DNA from: DAOTVX01 sp034436015 | GTDB lineage: Bacteria > Chloroflexota > Anaerolineae > Anaerolineales > Villigracilaceae | DNA: 64,000 nt | Direction of reading: 5' to 3' | Assembly (NCBI GenBank): GCA_034436015.1 | Contig: DAOTWG010000035.1 | Span: 24,791-88,790, forward strand | In this document: piece after piece, positions 55,926 through 64,000 of the stretch | How positions within the stretch are numbered: position 1 is the first letter of the stretch | How the letters are laid out: every line of letters begins with the position of its first letter | Notes under the pieces: generated by a model | What the model was told of the DNA's origin: nothing | The model's input: the letters and a program-made list of their open reading frames with translations, nothing else | Databases searched by the model: none | Program-made: the position numbers and the translations under genes

Positions 55926-56662
55926 AACCCAAAAGCGATGACCGGCGGGAAAAGAGTCGTCAGCCGGTTGAACGAGCCAACAACGAGCAGGACACCGACG
56001 AGAATCAGCAAGACGCCCATGACGATTTCCACACCGCGCAGTAGGCGACGATAGCGGCGCAGGAGGCGCGTGGCCAAGTCAATGCCGAGCGCGGCGAGCA
56101 AGAAGGGTATCGCCAACCCAAGAGAGAAGGCTATGCCCAAAAACACAGCCCGTGAAACCGACTGTCCGTACATGGCCAACGTCAAAATCATGCCCAGCGT
56201 TGGCCCAATGCACGGCGACCAACCGGCGGAGAAAATCACGCCCATCAGCACGGACGAGAGGTACCCCCAAGTAGGTCTCGGCAGAGTATGGATTCGCAGG
56301 TCGTAGTCCAGCCAGGGAATGCGGAAAAGGCCAGTGGTATGCAGGCCAAAAAGAATGACGAGAAAGCCGCCGAGACGCGCTAGAATATCGCGGGCCCCTC
56401 CAAGCCATACGCCAAAGGCAGCCGCGATGACATTGAACAAGAGAAATACCAGGCTGAAACCTAGAACGAAAGCCAGGGCGTGTCCGAAGACAACGCCGCG
56501 CGTGCGCATAAGAGATACACTCTCTGCGGCAAGCGCATAATAGGTTGAACGCCCACCAAGATAGCCGAGATAGGCCGGCGCCAGGGGAAGAATGCACGGC
56601 GAGAGAAAGGATGCCAGCCCTGCCAGGAAAGCGATTCCGAACGTCAACGATTCGCCGCTCAC
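55922..56662 (-). CDS. ccdA: CcdA-type cytochrome c biogenesis / thiol-disulfide transporter
   Basis: 246 residues with six membrane helices and the two conserved half-site cysteines, SFLSPCILPLAPAYLG and SAGWSPCIGPTLG. CcdA passes reducing equivalents from cytoplasmic thioredoxin to exported thiol proteins. The GTG at 56662 overlaps the stop of the L,D-transpeptidase gene as GTGA; the longer frame to 56767 lies inside that gene. Followed by the glutaredoxin fusion with the same kind of overlap. Confidence 0.93.
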   Translation of the reverse strand: MSGESLTFGIAFLAGLASFLSPCILPLAPAYLGYLGGRSTYYALAAESVSLMRTRGVVFGHALAFVLGFSLVFLLFNVIAAAFGVWLGGARDILARLGGFLVILFGLHTTGLFRIPWLDYDLRIHTLPRPTWGYLSSVLMGVIFSAGWSPCIGPTLGMILTLAMYGQSVSRAVFLGIAFSLGLAIPFLLAALGIDLATRLLRRYRRLLRGVEIVMGVLLILVGVLLVVGSFNRLTTLFPPVIAFGL

Positions 56663-57750
56663 CACAAACGCTCTTTTACAATGACGCGAGTGCCGCCGTT
56701 GGGCCACTGCGCCAATACATCGCCTGGTTCCAGCGGTACGGCAGGGGTCGTCCAGCGGAAGATCCACTTGGCATCTTCCGGCTTGCAGTTCACACAGCCG
56801 TGGGAGCGTTTCATGCCGAACTCGTTATGCCAGAAAGCAGCGTGAATAGCCACGCCATCGCCTATGAACAACGTTGTCCAGGAGACGCCTGGGGTATCAT
56901 AGCCCGCATCTACCGTGCCGCCGGCCATATGGATGGAGATCGCCTTGCGCCATGTGATGTGTTCTCCCACTGGCGTGCTAGCCGCGCCAGCGCCGGTAGA
57001 AACTCGGCAGAAATAGACCTCGCGGGTGCCTTCCAGGCAGGAAAGCGTCTGCTGCGTGATGTCGACAACTACTTTTTTTTCGTTCGGGTCCACCTCGGGG
57101 TGAATTAGAGAAACGTCTTCTTCGGTCAGTGGACGGAACGCCGCACCTTCGGCCCAGAAGATGTCGCCGGGGTTGCCGTAGCGCTCGTTAACGCGATAGA
57201 CGATTGCGCCAGAGTTGCCAACCTTGATCCGGTCAATCCACATCACCTGCGAATAGTACAGCCGTGGCGTTGCCCCACGTCCGAGGTAGTTGCGCGCCCA
57301 GGCCGAGCGAGCCGGCGGATTGTCCAGGTAGAGATCCACGTAAGGGACGGTCACCTCGGCCCAGAAACCGGCTTGGCCTTCCGGCAAGGCTTGGAGAGGT
57401 TCATTAGGCCGGTTACGGCACATCTGGAGAAAGTCAGAACAAATGAACCCTTCCGGTGTTTCTACCCAGCGCTGATTGACGCGGTTGTAATCGGGAGTCT
57501 CCGCAGTCACCTCGCGCAGCCAAGGCAAAACGGTATCCTCGTAGATTTCCTTCACCACAGGGCTGCGCGTGCTTGGGCGGGCATGTATAGCAATTTTGCC
57601 GCCGGTGCAGTTGCGCGCCAGACGTTCGGAGGGAGGAAACTCTGCCAGAGGGAAGATGTCCTTCAGCAAGCGCAGAGGACGCAAAGCCAACATCCCGGCG
57701 CTCAGCGCGGCGAGCCGGAGAAAATCACGACGCGATAAAGTAGAAGTCAT
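56659..57750 (-). CDS. Tat-exported L,D-transpeptidase (YkuD domain)
   Basis: 363 residues. N-terminal Tat signal SRRDFLRLAALSAGMLALRP. A middle domain of unclear type with SH3-like strands (about 40-210) precedes the YkuD catalytic domain (about 240-355), with HAAFWHNEFGMKRSHGCVNCKPEDA giving the catalytic His and Cys. It makes 3-3 cross-links in peptidoglycan or attaches proteins to it. It is the first gene of a three-gene operon with ccdA and the glutaredoxin fusion. The ATG at 57750 is 8 nt after the -10; ATG 57756 is too close. Confidence 0.92.
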   Translation of the reverse strand: MTSTLSRRDFLRLAALSAGMLALRPLRLLKDIFPLAEFPPSERLARNCTGGKIAIHARPSTRSPVVKEIYEDTVLPWLREVTAETPDYNRVNQRWVETPEGFICSDFLQMCRNRPNEPLQALPEGQAGFWAEVTVPYVDLYLDNPPARSAWARNYLGRGATPRLYYSQVMWIDRIKVGNSGAIVYRVNERYGNPGDIFWAEGAAFRPLTEEDVSLIHPEVDPNEKKVVVDITQQTLSCLEGTREVYFCRVSTGAGAASTPVGEHITWRKAISIHMAGGTVDAGYDTPGVSWTTLFIGDGVAIHAAFWHNEFGMKRSHGCVNCKPEDAKWIFRWTTPAVPLEPGDVLAQWPNGGTRVIVKERLW

Positions 57751-57758
57751 GACCATTA

Positions 57759-57787
57759 AGGATACCTGGAAACCGGGCATTCGTCAA
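57759..57787 (-). promoter_or_regulatory. Promoter of the L,D-transpeptidase operon, leaderless type
   Basis: Minus strand TTGACG at 57787-57782, 17 bp spacer, TATCCT at 57764-57759, then 8 nt to the ATG. Confidence 0.62.
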
Positions 57788-58257
57788 CATCAAAAGCGAA
57801 GGACGCTGCACAAATGCGATAGACGAATCCTTTCATCGTCCCACCCTGGCTTGAGCGCCCAGCAAGAACGCCCGATCCATACCGGAGGGCGTTTTGCCAA
57901 GACTCCCCGCCATGATACAGACTTGTCCGATAGCTTCGTCGCCGCGCATTCTTCAAGAAGTCCGATAGACGCGGCAACCAAGGTCGTAGCACTTGCGTTT
58001 CCCCGACCGCCCCTATACGCCGTCGGCACGCAAGGACGGTAGCCAAGCGCATTGCAGGCGGGCAGGTTGCTCGTTGTCTGCTATCCCTGATCAGACGGCC
58101 TCCAGGCCTTCGGCAGTCAAGGCGTTTTTTCAGCCCCTCTTGCCAGACGGCAACCCCATGCTGCACATGGCGAAACGCAATCTACACCGCCGCTCTTCGC
58201 TGGATTCGACAAGCGTTATCGAAGAAAAAGGCGCGAGAGGCCGACCGGTTTGGAGGT
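57788..58257. other. Long intergenic stretch with plus-strand hairpins
   Basis: 470 nt between two minus-strand genes, no credible reading frame. Two T-tailed hairpins point along the plus strand: AACGCCC/GGGCGTT plus TT (57867-57895) and GCCTT/AAGGC plus G-TTTTTT (58106-58130). A 9-bp direct repeat GTCCGATAG occurs at 57925 and 57960. No matching plus-strand gene is visible; a small RNA is possible but unsupported. Confidence 0.5.
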
Positions 58258-59013
58258 TCACAGGGGCTTCCGCGCCGTGATTCTCGCCGAGAAAATCTTC
58301 CCCTTCAGCGGGGCCGCCCCGACCAGGTCGCCGGCATCGCCCTTCGGCTGGACCTCAACGTCAACGAAACCCGCCTCGGTCAGGCCTCGAATGTACTCTC
58401 CCACCTCCAGCGCGCCGGCCAGGCACGCGCCCCAGGCTTCCATGTCCTGCCGGATATTTTCGGGCAGCGGACCGTCTGTGACGGTATCCGAAATGGACAC
58501 GCGCCCGCCCGGTTTGAGGACGCGGAACATCTCGCGGAAGACCTGCGGCTTGTCAGGCGAGAGGTTGATGACACAGTTCGAGATGATTACGTCAACGCTG
58601 GCGTCTTCGATTGGCAGACTTTCGAGGAATCCTTGACGGAAGTCCACGTTGCGGACCCCTAGCCGGTCGGCCGCGGCGCGGGCGCGGTCGAGCATCTCCG
58701 GCGTCATGTCCACGCCGAGGACGCGCCCCGTCTCCCCGACCTGCTTGGCGGCGAGGAAACAGTCCAATCCGCCGCCGGAGCCGAGGTCCAGCACCGTTTC
58801 GCCGGGCTGAAGCGCGGCGGCTGCGAGGGGGCCGCCGCAACCGAGGCTGAAGTTTGCTACCTCGGACGGGAGACCACTCAGCAGTTGCTCTGGGTAGAGC
58901 GGAGTGGTCTCACTGCAACACGAACTTTCCCCGCAGCAGGAACTGCCGGCGCGGGCGTGTTCTGCATAACGTTTGCGAACGCTATCACGAATGGGATCGG
59001 GATTTTGGTTCAT
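58258..59013 (-). CDS. arsM: Arsenite S-adenosylmethionine methyltransferase
   Basis: 251 residues. Class I methyltransferase fold with the SAM motif LDLGSGGGLDCFLAA and MTPEMLDRAR. The three conserved arsenic-binding cysteines are in SLGCGGP, ISNCVINLS and WGACLAGAL; extra CC pairs near the N-terminus (SSCCGESSCC) are also usual in ArsM. It methylates As(III). AGGAG precedes the ATG. A truncated arsR lies 22 nt upstream on the same strand, so this was probably an arsR-arsM operon. Confidence 0.94.
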   Translation of the reverse strand: MNQNPDPIRDSVRKRYAEHARAGSSCCGESSCCSETTPLYPEQLLSGLPSEVANFSLGCGGPLAAAALQPGETVLDLGSGGGLDCFLAAKQVGETGRVLGVDMTPEMLDRARAAADRLGVRNVDFRQGFLESLPIEDASVDVIISNCVINLSPDKPQVFREMFRVLKPGGRVSISDTVTDGPLPENIRQDMEAWGACLAGALEVGEYIRGLTEAGFVDVEVQPKGDAGDLVGAAPLKGKIFSARITARKPL

Positions 59014-59034
59014 TGCTTCTCCTACGATTTTGGC

Positions 59035-59256
59035 TTAGCCGCAACAACTTGCGTTCTCTTGACAGCGCGGGCAGGAACAGTTGGGGACAACGGTCGGAAG
59101 AGCCTCGCTTCTGCGCTCCGGCGCAGCCTGATATAGTGCATCCAACACACGGTAGATTTCCGGCCGGGTGACGCGATAGTACACATTCCATCCCTCACGC
59201 CGGTCAGCCACCAGACCGGCCTCGCGTAGCGTCATGAGTTGCTGCGAGAGGTACGC
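59035..59256 (-). pseudogene. arsR: ArsR-family regulator missing its N-terminal half
   Basis: The frame gives AYLSQQLMTLREAGLVADRR, NVYYRVTRPEIYRVLDALY and a Cys-rich tail CSCPRCQENASCCG. This is the second half of the winged helix of an ArsR sensor; the dimerisation helix and first DNA-binding helix, normally about 45 residues, are absent. Upstream of AYLSQQL the frame meets a stop within five codons and the sequence changes to an unrelated broken gene. The internal ATG at 59235 could give a 66-residue stub without a complete DNA-binding domain. Confidence 0.8.
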
Positions 59257-59261
59257 CTTAT

Positions 59262-59706
59262 GCTATCGCCATCTCCGGCTAAACCTTCTTTTGAACAATT
59301 CATCCAAACTTGTACGCCGTTGCTGAAAATCCCGAACTTGGAAGCAGCCATGCGCAACCGCGTGAAAGACATTGTTGCCGAGTTGCTGGCTTTCCAGCCG
59401 GAAACCGATCCTGTGCAAAGCCTTAAACAGTTTCTTCGGAAAGACGAACACTTGCTGGGTGTGTTGTTAGCGCTTACCAATCTATCTCAGGAAAAGTTTT
59501 TGCAGATTATCACCGCTCAGCGTTTTGCCAATCAGGATTTCGCTCCCGAATGGGGAATGAAGGAAATTTTACCGCCGAATCAGAAAAGACGACTCGTTTG
59601 CAAAGCACATCGCACGTCTCTTCCTTGAGGGGAGGAATAGCCAGACTCTTGCCACACAAATCGCAGATTTCTATCTCGATCAACTGTCTCTTCCTGCCAA
59701 TCTGAA
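59262..59706 (+). pseudogene. Broken gene of unknown function inserted in the arsenic region
   Basis: Starts MLSPSPAKPSFEQFIQTCTP and reads through LLGVLLALTNLSQEKFLQII to EWGMKEI, where one extra T (about 59568-59571) shifts the frame; the other frame continues YRRIRKDDSFAKHIARLFLE and TQIADFYLDQLSLPANLN and is then cut off at the end of the neighbouring methyltransferase gene. The style is that of an N-terminal part of a nuclease or restriction-like protein, but I cannot name the family with confidence. Confidence 0.6.
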
Positions 59707-60498
59707 CTCGATGCAGTAAAACCAGCCCTTCCAGGCATCGAAGATACGCGTTTCGAGCATCTCTGGCGGCGCCAGGTCGAGCGGCGGCCGAATCGGCTCT
59801 CTTTTCCCGTCAAAGGACTGAGTGAAGCCAGGGATTATTTTCTCGTAGCCTCTGGCGCCCTTTTCGGTCTCGTCGGCAATGAGAATGCGCGCCCCTGGCT
59901 TGGCAACGCGAATCATCTCACCGATAGCGGCTTGCTTGTCTTTGAAGAAGCTGACGCCGCCGATGTGGAAGATGCTTTCGAACGATTCATCCTTGAACGG
60001 GAGTTGTTCGCCGTTGCCGAGGAACAGGTCTACCTCCCAGCCTTGCCGTCGGACGAAGCGCCGGCAGAGCGCCAACCGCCCGAGCGAAATGTCCAGCCCG
60101 AAGACCTCGCCGACATCGGGACGTTTCATCAAAAAATATGGCAGGTTCACGCCTGGTCCGATAGAGACCTCCAGCACGCGCCCGCCGTTTGGTTCCAGAC
60201 GGTCGGTAATCTCTCGCCGCGCCGCCTCCTCATCCATGCCGATGAAGGCAAAGGCGGCCTTCATGAAAAGGCGATATCCCCACGAGAACCAGTCGTACAT
60301 GCGCGCGAAGCGGCGGTTGAAACCGGTCAAATCTTCCAACCGGATGAATTGCGGGATGCTTTGCTTGATGGGATAATCTTTCTGGCAGCGCGGGCAATGC
60401 AAGGCTCCGCTATCAATGACAGGAGCGGAGTCAGAGGGCGCGGTCAGCGCGCCCCGGCAGGCGGGACAGGCCAGCAGGTCCAATGTGGAGCGTTTCAT
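59680..60498 (-). CDS. SAM-dependent methyltransferase with Trm112-like zinc ribbon
   Basis: 272 residues. N-terminal zinc ribbon LLACPACRGAL ... LHCPRCQKDYPI, then a class I methyltransferase with LEVSIGPGVNLPYF, VFGLDISLGRLALC and GNGEQLPFKDESFE motifs, resembling the UbiE/MenG-like branch. Substrate unknown. The last six residues (LAGRDS) come from the inserted neighbouring DNA, so the native C-terminus has been replaced. A decayed ICMT-like gene precedes it on the same strand. Confidence 0.88.
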   Translation of the reverse strand: MKRSTLDLLACPACRGALTAPSDSAPVIDSGALHCPRCQKDYPIKQSIPQFIRLEDLTGFNRRFARMYDWFSWGYRLFMKAAFAFIGMDEEAARREITDRLEPNGGRVLEVSIGPGVNLPYFLMKRPDVGEVFGLDISLGRLALCRRFVRRQGWEVDLFLGNGEQLPFKDESFESIFHIGGVSFFKDKQAAIGEMIRVAKPGARILIADETEKGARGYEKIIPGFTQSFDGKREPIRPPLDLAPPEMLETRIFDAWKGWFYCIEFRLAGRDS

Positions 60499-60510
60499 TG
60501 TCTTCCCCTT

Positions 60511-60912
60511 TCACCAGAGACCGGGAAACAACCGTTTTGTCCTTCGGGCATAATCGTCGAATTGCGCGCCGAAGTGTTCGGCCAGCAATTTGTCTTCCAC
60601 CCGGATGCGGTAGATGACAGCCGGCAACAAAACGAGCAGGACGGCAGCCAGGCCGGCAAGGCTGGAATATCCGACCGCCAGGCCGAACGATGCCCAGAGG
60701 TATCCTGCGTCAGCAGGATGGCAGAGGAAACGATAGGGAGCCGGTTTGTACGAGCCGCCGATCTTCCGCGCACATTGACCAGTCTGTCCTGCCCGCCGAG
60801 GATGATAACTGGTAAACCGAAAGCCTGGCAGTGCGAGCTATGACACAGGTGACGCCCGATATCGTCGGCATGGCTATATTTCCACAGAACGCGCGAACCA
60901 TGCTTCTTGCAT
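60511..60912 (-). pseudogene. Isoprenylcysteine methyltransferase-like (ICMT family) membrane protein, decayed
   Basis: Starts MQEAWFARSVEI and stops. In a shifted frame it resumes as KPAPYRFLCHPADAGYLWAS (compare GPYRxVRHPxYxG) and ends YRIRVEDKLLAEHFGAQFDD then YARRTKRLFPGLW, the typical ICMT/NnrU-like tail. The conserved Arg before HP is changed to Cys. Together with the stop and frame change this argues for a dead gene. Confidence 0.7.
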
Positions 60913-60941
60913 CAAAAAAACCTCTTCGAAGAGTTAGCAGA

Positions 60942-63392
60942 TTAGTCTTTGCCGTGGATCCTATTGCCGATCCACTTGCTCACTTCAACCACTGCCAGCA
61001 AGCCGAGAGCGATGCCGGCCACCGCCATCCACTCGCCGAAGGTTAGCGGGACGATACCGAGCAGGGTGCGCAGGCCTGGAATGAAGAAAGGCACAACCGC
61101 CATGGTTAGCCCGGCCAGCACTGCCCAGATGAGCGGCTTGTTGGCGGTCAGTTTGCTCATCCGGAAAATGGGCTGGCGCATGCTGCGATAGGCGAAGATA
61201 TAGACCATCGAGTTAATCGCAAAGGATGCAAAGACAATACTGCGGCCCTCGATCACATTGTTGTGTGCAGCGTAGAGATGGTAGAACAGGAATAACGCCG
61301 CCGCGGCGCTTGAGACGCTGATCACGCCGATCAGCGATAGGCCTAGGCGATTCAGAATCGGCTCCCTAAGCGGCTTTGGTTTCTCGTCCATGATGCCGGG
61401 CTCTTTCGGCTCAAAGCCCAGTACGATATCGGAGGGACCATCGCAAATGAGATGAATCCACAGAATCTGCGCCACGATCAGGGGGGAAGGCCAGCCCAGG
61501 AGCATGGCGGTGAAAATAGCCAGCGCCTCGGCGAACGAGTTGGAGAGGGTGTAGGCCACCACCTTGCGGATGTTCTGGAAGATGATGCGCCCTTCCTCGA
61601 TGGCTGCCACAATGGTGCGGAAGTTGGTGTCGAGCAGAATCAGGTCTGCAGTCTCTTTTGCCACGTCGGCAGCCGATCCAACCACTACGCCGATGTTGGC
61701 GCGCTGGAGCGCGGGCGCATCGTTGACCCCGTCCCCGATCATGGCTGTGATCTCGCCGTTGACCTGCAACGCCTTGATGATGCGAAACTTGTCCTGCGGG
61801 CGGATGCGGGCAAATACGGAAGTGCGCTTTACTTTTTCCCGGAGTTCCTCATCGCTCAGGGCAGCCACTTCGGGGCCTTCCATGCTCAGGTCGCCTTTTT
61901 CCATCAGACCAATGCTCCGGGCGATGTGTTCAGCGGTTTTGCGATAGTCGCCGGTGATCATCTTGACCTGGATGCCGGCCTTCTGCGCCACGCGCACGGC
62001 CTCAACTACGCCCTCGCGGACCGGGTCTTCCATGCCTATCAGGCCGACCCAGGTGTAGCCGCTGTAATCGTCCAATTTGCCGAGCGGACGAAAGGCCAGG
62101 CCGATCATGCGCAACCCTTCGCCAGCCCATTGGTCCACCATGGCCAGGAAGCGAGATTTCTCCGCGGCGGAGATCTCGCACATGCCCATCACGATCTCCG
62201 GAGCGCCTTTTAGGAAATTGTAACCCCGCCCTTGGAACAGGTCGCCGGCGACGGCTGTGATCATGTACTTGGTTTCGCTGGTGAACAGTTCCACATCCAA
62301 CCTTTGCGACCGGTTCACCAATTCCTGCGGATCGCCGTCCATCAGCTGACGGGCATACTCCCACAAGGCGGTATCTACTGGACCCTCCAGGTCGTTGCAC
62401 AGCACCATAGTTTGCGTGGCTCGCTCTGGGTCAAGAATCTCGGCCTTTGAGACGCGCATCCGGCCCTCGGTCAGGGTGCCGGTCTTGTCGGTGCAAATGA
62501 CGGTCACCGAACCAAGCGTCTCTACCGCCAGCAGGCGCTTGACCAGGCCGCTGCGCTTGAGGATTTTGCGCATGCCTAGCGCCAGGATGACCGTGACAGC
62601 GATGAGCAGTCCCTCCGGCACAGCGGCGATGGCCAGAATGATGGACGTGCGCAACATATCGAGGAAGCCGCCGCCCATGATCAGGCCGGTGGTTAAGATG
62701 GCTAGCGTGAAACCGACTACGATCCAGGTGAGCGTTTTGCTGAAGGACTTCAGGCGCACCTGGAGCGGCGTATCTTCTTCGACGCGTTCTTGCAAACTGG
62801 CGGCGATTCGGCCCAATTCGGTGGCGCGCCCGGTAGCGCCCACTTCCTGCAAGGCGCGGCCAGTGAGGACGGTCGTTCCCATGAAAACCTTGTCGCCGAC
62901 AGCCTTGCTGACCGGCTCGCTTTCTCCGGTCAGGATAGCCTCGTCTACGGTCAACTTGGCGCTTTCGAGCAGATTCCCATCGCCTGGCACTTTTTCCCCG
63001 GCATTGAGCAGCACCAGGTCGCCCGGCACCAGTTCCCAGACTTCCACCTCGCGTCGTTCCCCATCCCGGATGACCGTAGTGGTCGGTTTGAGCAGCCCCT
63101 TGAGGGCTGTGTAGGTTTTTTGCGCCTGGTACTCCTGGACAAAGCCCAAGATTACATCCACGACGACCACCGCCATGATGATGGCAAAGTCGCTGTATTC
63201 TCGGGCAAACAGGGATACCAGCGCGGCGACCAGGATGATATAAACCAGCGGACTCTTGACCTGGTTGAGGAGGATTGTCCACGCCGAGGCCGCTTTCTCG
63301 GCGGGTAAGCGGTTCTCGCCAAATTGCCGGCGGAGCTCCAGTACTTGGGCGCCGGTCAGGCCGGTGTGCGAGGTATTATCCGTTCTGGACAT
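60942..63392 (-). CDS. P2-type cation-transporting ATPase
   Basis: 816 residues. N-terminal cation ATPase domain (GLTGAQVLELRRQFGENRLP), actuator DEAILTGESEPVSKA, the ion-site helix AIAAVPEGLLIAVTVILAL, phosphorylation site VICTDKTGTLTEG, hinge MIGDGVNDAPALQRANIG, and six C-terminal membrane helices. The PEGL motif places it with Ca2+/Mn2+/Na+-type P2 pumps, not heavy-metal P1B pumps. Its ATG lies within the end of the arsR gene (17-nt overlap), so it is coupled to a metal-sensing repressor. Transported ion unknown. Confidence 0.94.
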   Translation of the reverse strand: MSRTDNTSHTGLTGAQVLELRRQFGENRLPAEKAASAWTILLNQVKSPLVYIILVAALVSLFAREYSDFAIIMAVVVVDVILGFVQEYQAQKTYTALKGLLKPTTTVIRDGERREVEVWELVPGDLVLLNAGEKVPGDGNLLESAKLTVDEAILTGESEPVSKAVGDKVFMGTTVLTGRALQEVGATGRATELGRIAASLQERVEEDTPLQVRLKSFSKTLTWIVVGFTLAILTTGLIMGGGFLDMLRTSIILAIAAVPEGLLIAVTVILALGMRKILKRSGLVKRLLAVETLGSVTVICTDKTGTLTEGRMRVSKAEILDPERATQTMVLCNDLEGPVDTALWEYARQLMDGDPQELVNRSQRLDVELFTSETKYMITAVAGDLFQGRGYNFLKGAPEIVMGMCEISAAEKSRFLAMVDQWAGEGLRMIGLAFRPLGKLDDYSGYTWVGLIGMEDPVREGVVEAVRVAQKAGIQVKMITGDYRKTAEHIARSIGLMEKGDLSMEGPEVAALSDEELREKVKRTSVFARIRPQDKFRIIKALQVNGEITAMIGDGVNDAPALQRANIGVVVGSAADVAKETADLILLDTNFRTIVAAIEEGRIIFQNIRKVVAYTLSNSFAEALAIFTAMLLGWPSPLIVAQILWIHLICDGPSDIVLGFEPKEPGIMDEKPKPLREPILNRLGLSLIGVISVSSAAAALFLFYHLYAAHNNVIEGRSIVFASFAINSMVYIFAYRSMRQPIFRMSKLTANKPLIWAVLAGLTMAVVPFFIPGLRTLLGIVPLTFGEWMAVAGIALGLLAVVEVSKWIGNRIHGKD

Positions 63393-63681
63393 GTTTCACC
63401 CCCTGCTGGAACAACGCGATGATATGTTCGTCGTCCACGCGATAATAGACTTCCTTGCCTTCGCGCCTCGCCCGAACCAGTTTCATCTGCCGCAGGCTGC
63501 GCATGTGATGCGAGACCGCCGACTCGCTAATGTTGACCAGCGCGGCTAAGGTGCTGACATTCTTTTCGCCGTCAACCAGCGCAGACATAATCCGCACGCG
63601 GCTGGTGTCGCTGAAAGCGCGAAAGAGTTCTGCTACATGGGCAGCGGTGTGTTCGTTGAGGGGGTAGGTGAGATCGGCCAT
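63376..63681 (-). CDS. ArsR/SmtB-family metal-responsive repressor
   Basis: 101 residues, winged helix with DTSRVRIMSALVDGEKNVST, recognition helix ISESAVSHHMRSLRQMKLV and wing GKEVYYRV. The C-terminal helix VDDEHIIALFQQGVKHVQNG keeps Asp-x-His and the His 11 residues later of the SmtB/CzrA alpha5 metal site; the fourth ligand position is Asn. It lacks the CVC motif of arsenic sensors. AAGGAAG lies 5 nt before the ATG at 63681; the longer frame to 63714 runs through the operator. Confidence 0.92.
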   Translation of the reverse strand: MADLTYPLNEHTAAHVAELFRAFSDTSRVRIMSALVDGEKNVSTLAALVNISESAVSHHMRSLRQMKLVRARREGKEVYYRVDDEHIIALFQQGVKHVQNG

Positions 63682-63696
63682 GAACACTTCCTTGAT

Positions 63697-63716
63697 ATTT
63701 GAATATATGTTCAAAT
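63697..63716. promoter_or_regulatory. ArsR/SmtB-type operator
   Basis: Perfect inverted repeat ATTTGAA-TATATG-TTCAAAT, 16 nt upstream of the arsR ATG. It matches the A/T-rich imperfect 12-2-12 operators of this family and overlaps the probable promoter, indicating autoregulation of arsR and the ATPase. Confidence 0.8.
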
Positions 63717-63934
63717 GTTGTTATTCTATCTTTTCCCCGCCGAATCGTCAATTCGCCGCGCGCGGCCGGTGATTCTCATGTTGGGTCTGGTGGAAAAAAC
63801 GCCTAGAAGAGCACTTGCAAATGGCCATGCCGACCTCGTCCTCGCGCGAGGCTTGTCGAATCGCTGGCCGCGCCAGATGGACGGATGGCTTTCAAGAGAG
63901 CAGTTTTGCAGAAAAAGGCGTTCTAAATCAAAAA

Positions 63935-64000
63935 TTAAGCCGTTGCCTTCTCCGGCGCGCTCTCCAGATAAATCTCCTCGCTGCCGTCGTCGTAGGAGAA
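63935..64000 (-). CDS. C-terminal 21 residues of an unidentified protein
   Basis: The minus strand is open from the window edge to a TAA at 63937-63935 and reads FSYDDGSEEIYLESAPEKAT then A. The length is too short to identify; codon use is ordinary. The 218 nt between it and the ArsR operator hold no gene, only scattered GC-rich sequence. Confidence 0.45.
   Translation of the reverse strand, partial: FSYDDGSEEIYLESAPEKATA

Noticed and set aside
56663..56767. N-terminal extension of ccdA
   Set aside because: It lies inside the transpeptidase gene and has no hydrophobic or conserved sequence; GTG at 56662 gives the usual CcdA start.

Overview
The window looks like part of a chromosome of a Chloroflexota bacterium, most likely class Anaerolineae. 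This is an inference from gene content: a TPR protein and a CAP/LysM protein with Thr-Pro-rich linkers, RecG with an N-terminal extension, RNase J, GatCAB, an rpoB with a lineage-type insertion, and moderately high GC. Promoters are easy to read (TTGACA-like, about 17 bp, TATAAT-like). In at least nine cases the start codon sits only 6-10 nt after the -10 box with no ribosome binding site, which suggests frequent leaderless transcription.

Layout. 1-5011: end of a GH13 amylase-family gene, proA-sirtuin, and a membrane TPR protein. 5205-11380: plus-strand housekeeping block (dgt, greA, RNase J, dgkA, nfo, GH1 beta-glucosidase). 11368-19036: minus-strand block (UvrD-type helicase, aldo/keto reductase, surE, an unusual GlnE with two internal ACT domains). 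19137-27059: yqeY-pgpH, then aspS-gatC-gatA-gatB. 27123-32084: a second surE, tRNA-Arg(GCG), an RHS remnant, rhomboid protease, copA and copZ. 32167-36191: rpoB alone, with no rplJL before it or rpoC after it. 36456-46936: mixed small genes (flavin reductase, response regulator, phosphoglycosyl transferase, serS, CAP/LysM protein, YhfC protease, FmdB, BMP lipoprotein, MFS, trmD, YitT). 46961-50672: recG, coaD and a coiled-coil protein. 50971-57750: rhodanese, a frameshifted YprB-type nuclease, yggU, yggS, pgeF, a glutaredoxin-DUF2085 fusion, ccdA and a Tat-exported L,D-transpeptidase. 58258-64000: a rearranged metal/metalloid region with arsM, a decapitated arsR, a broken unknown gene, a Zn-ribbon methyltransferase, a decayed ICMT-like gene, and an ArsR plus cation P-type ATPase pair.

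The most interesting element is the leader of the aspS-gatCAB operon (21823-22013). An extended -10 promoter is followed by a 28-codon open reading frame whose first 16 codons include nine Asp or Asn codons. After it lie mutually exclusive RNA pairings: a sequestering helix, an antiterminator, and a terminator with a U-rich tail just before the aspS ribosome binding site. AspRS together with GatCAB can make both Asp-tRNA and Asn-tRNA by the transamidation route, so the codons in the leader peptide would read out the products of the very operon they precede. This is a classical ribosome-mediated attenuator design. I know of no published description of it for aspS-gatCAB, but I could not search.
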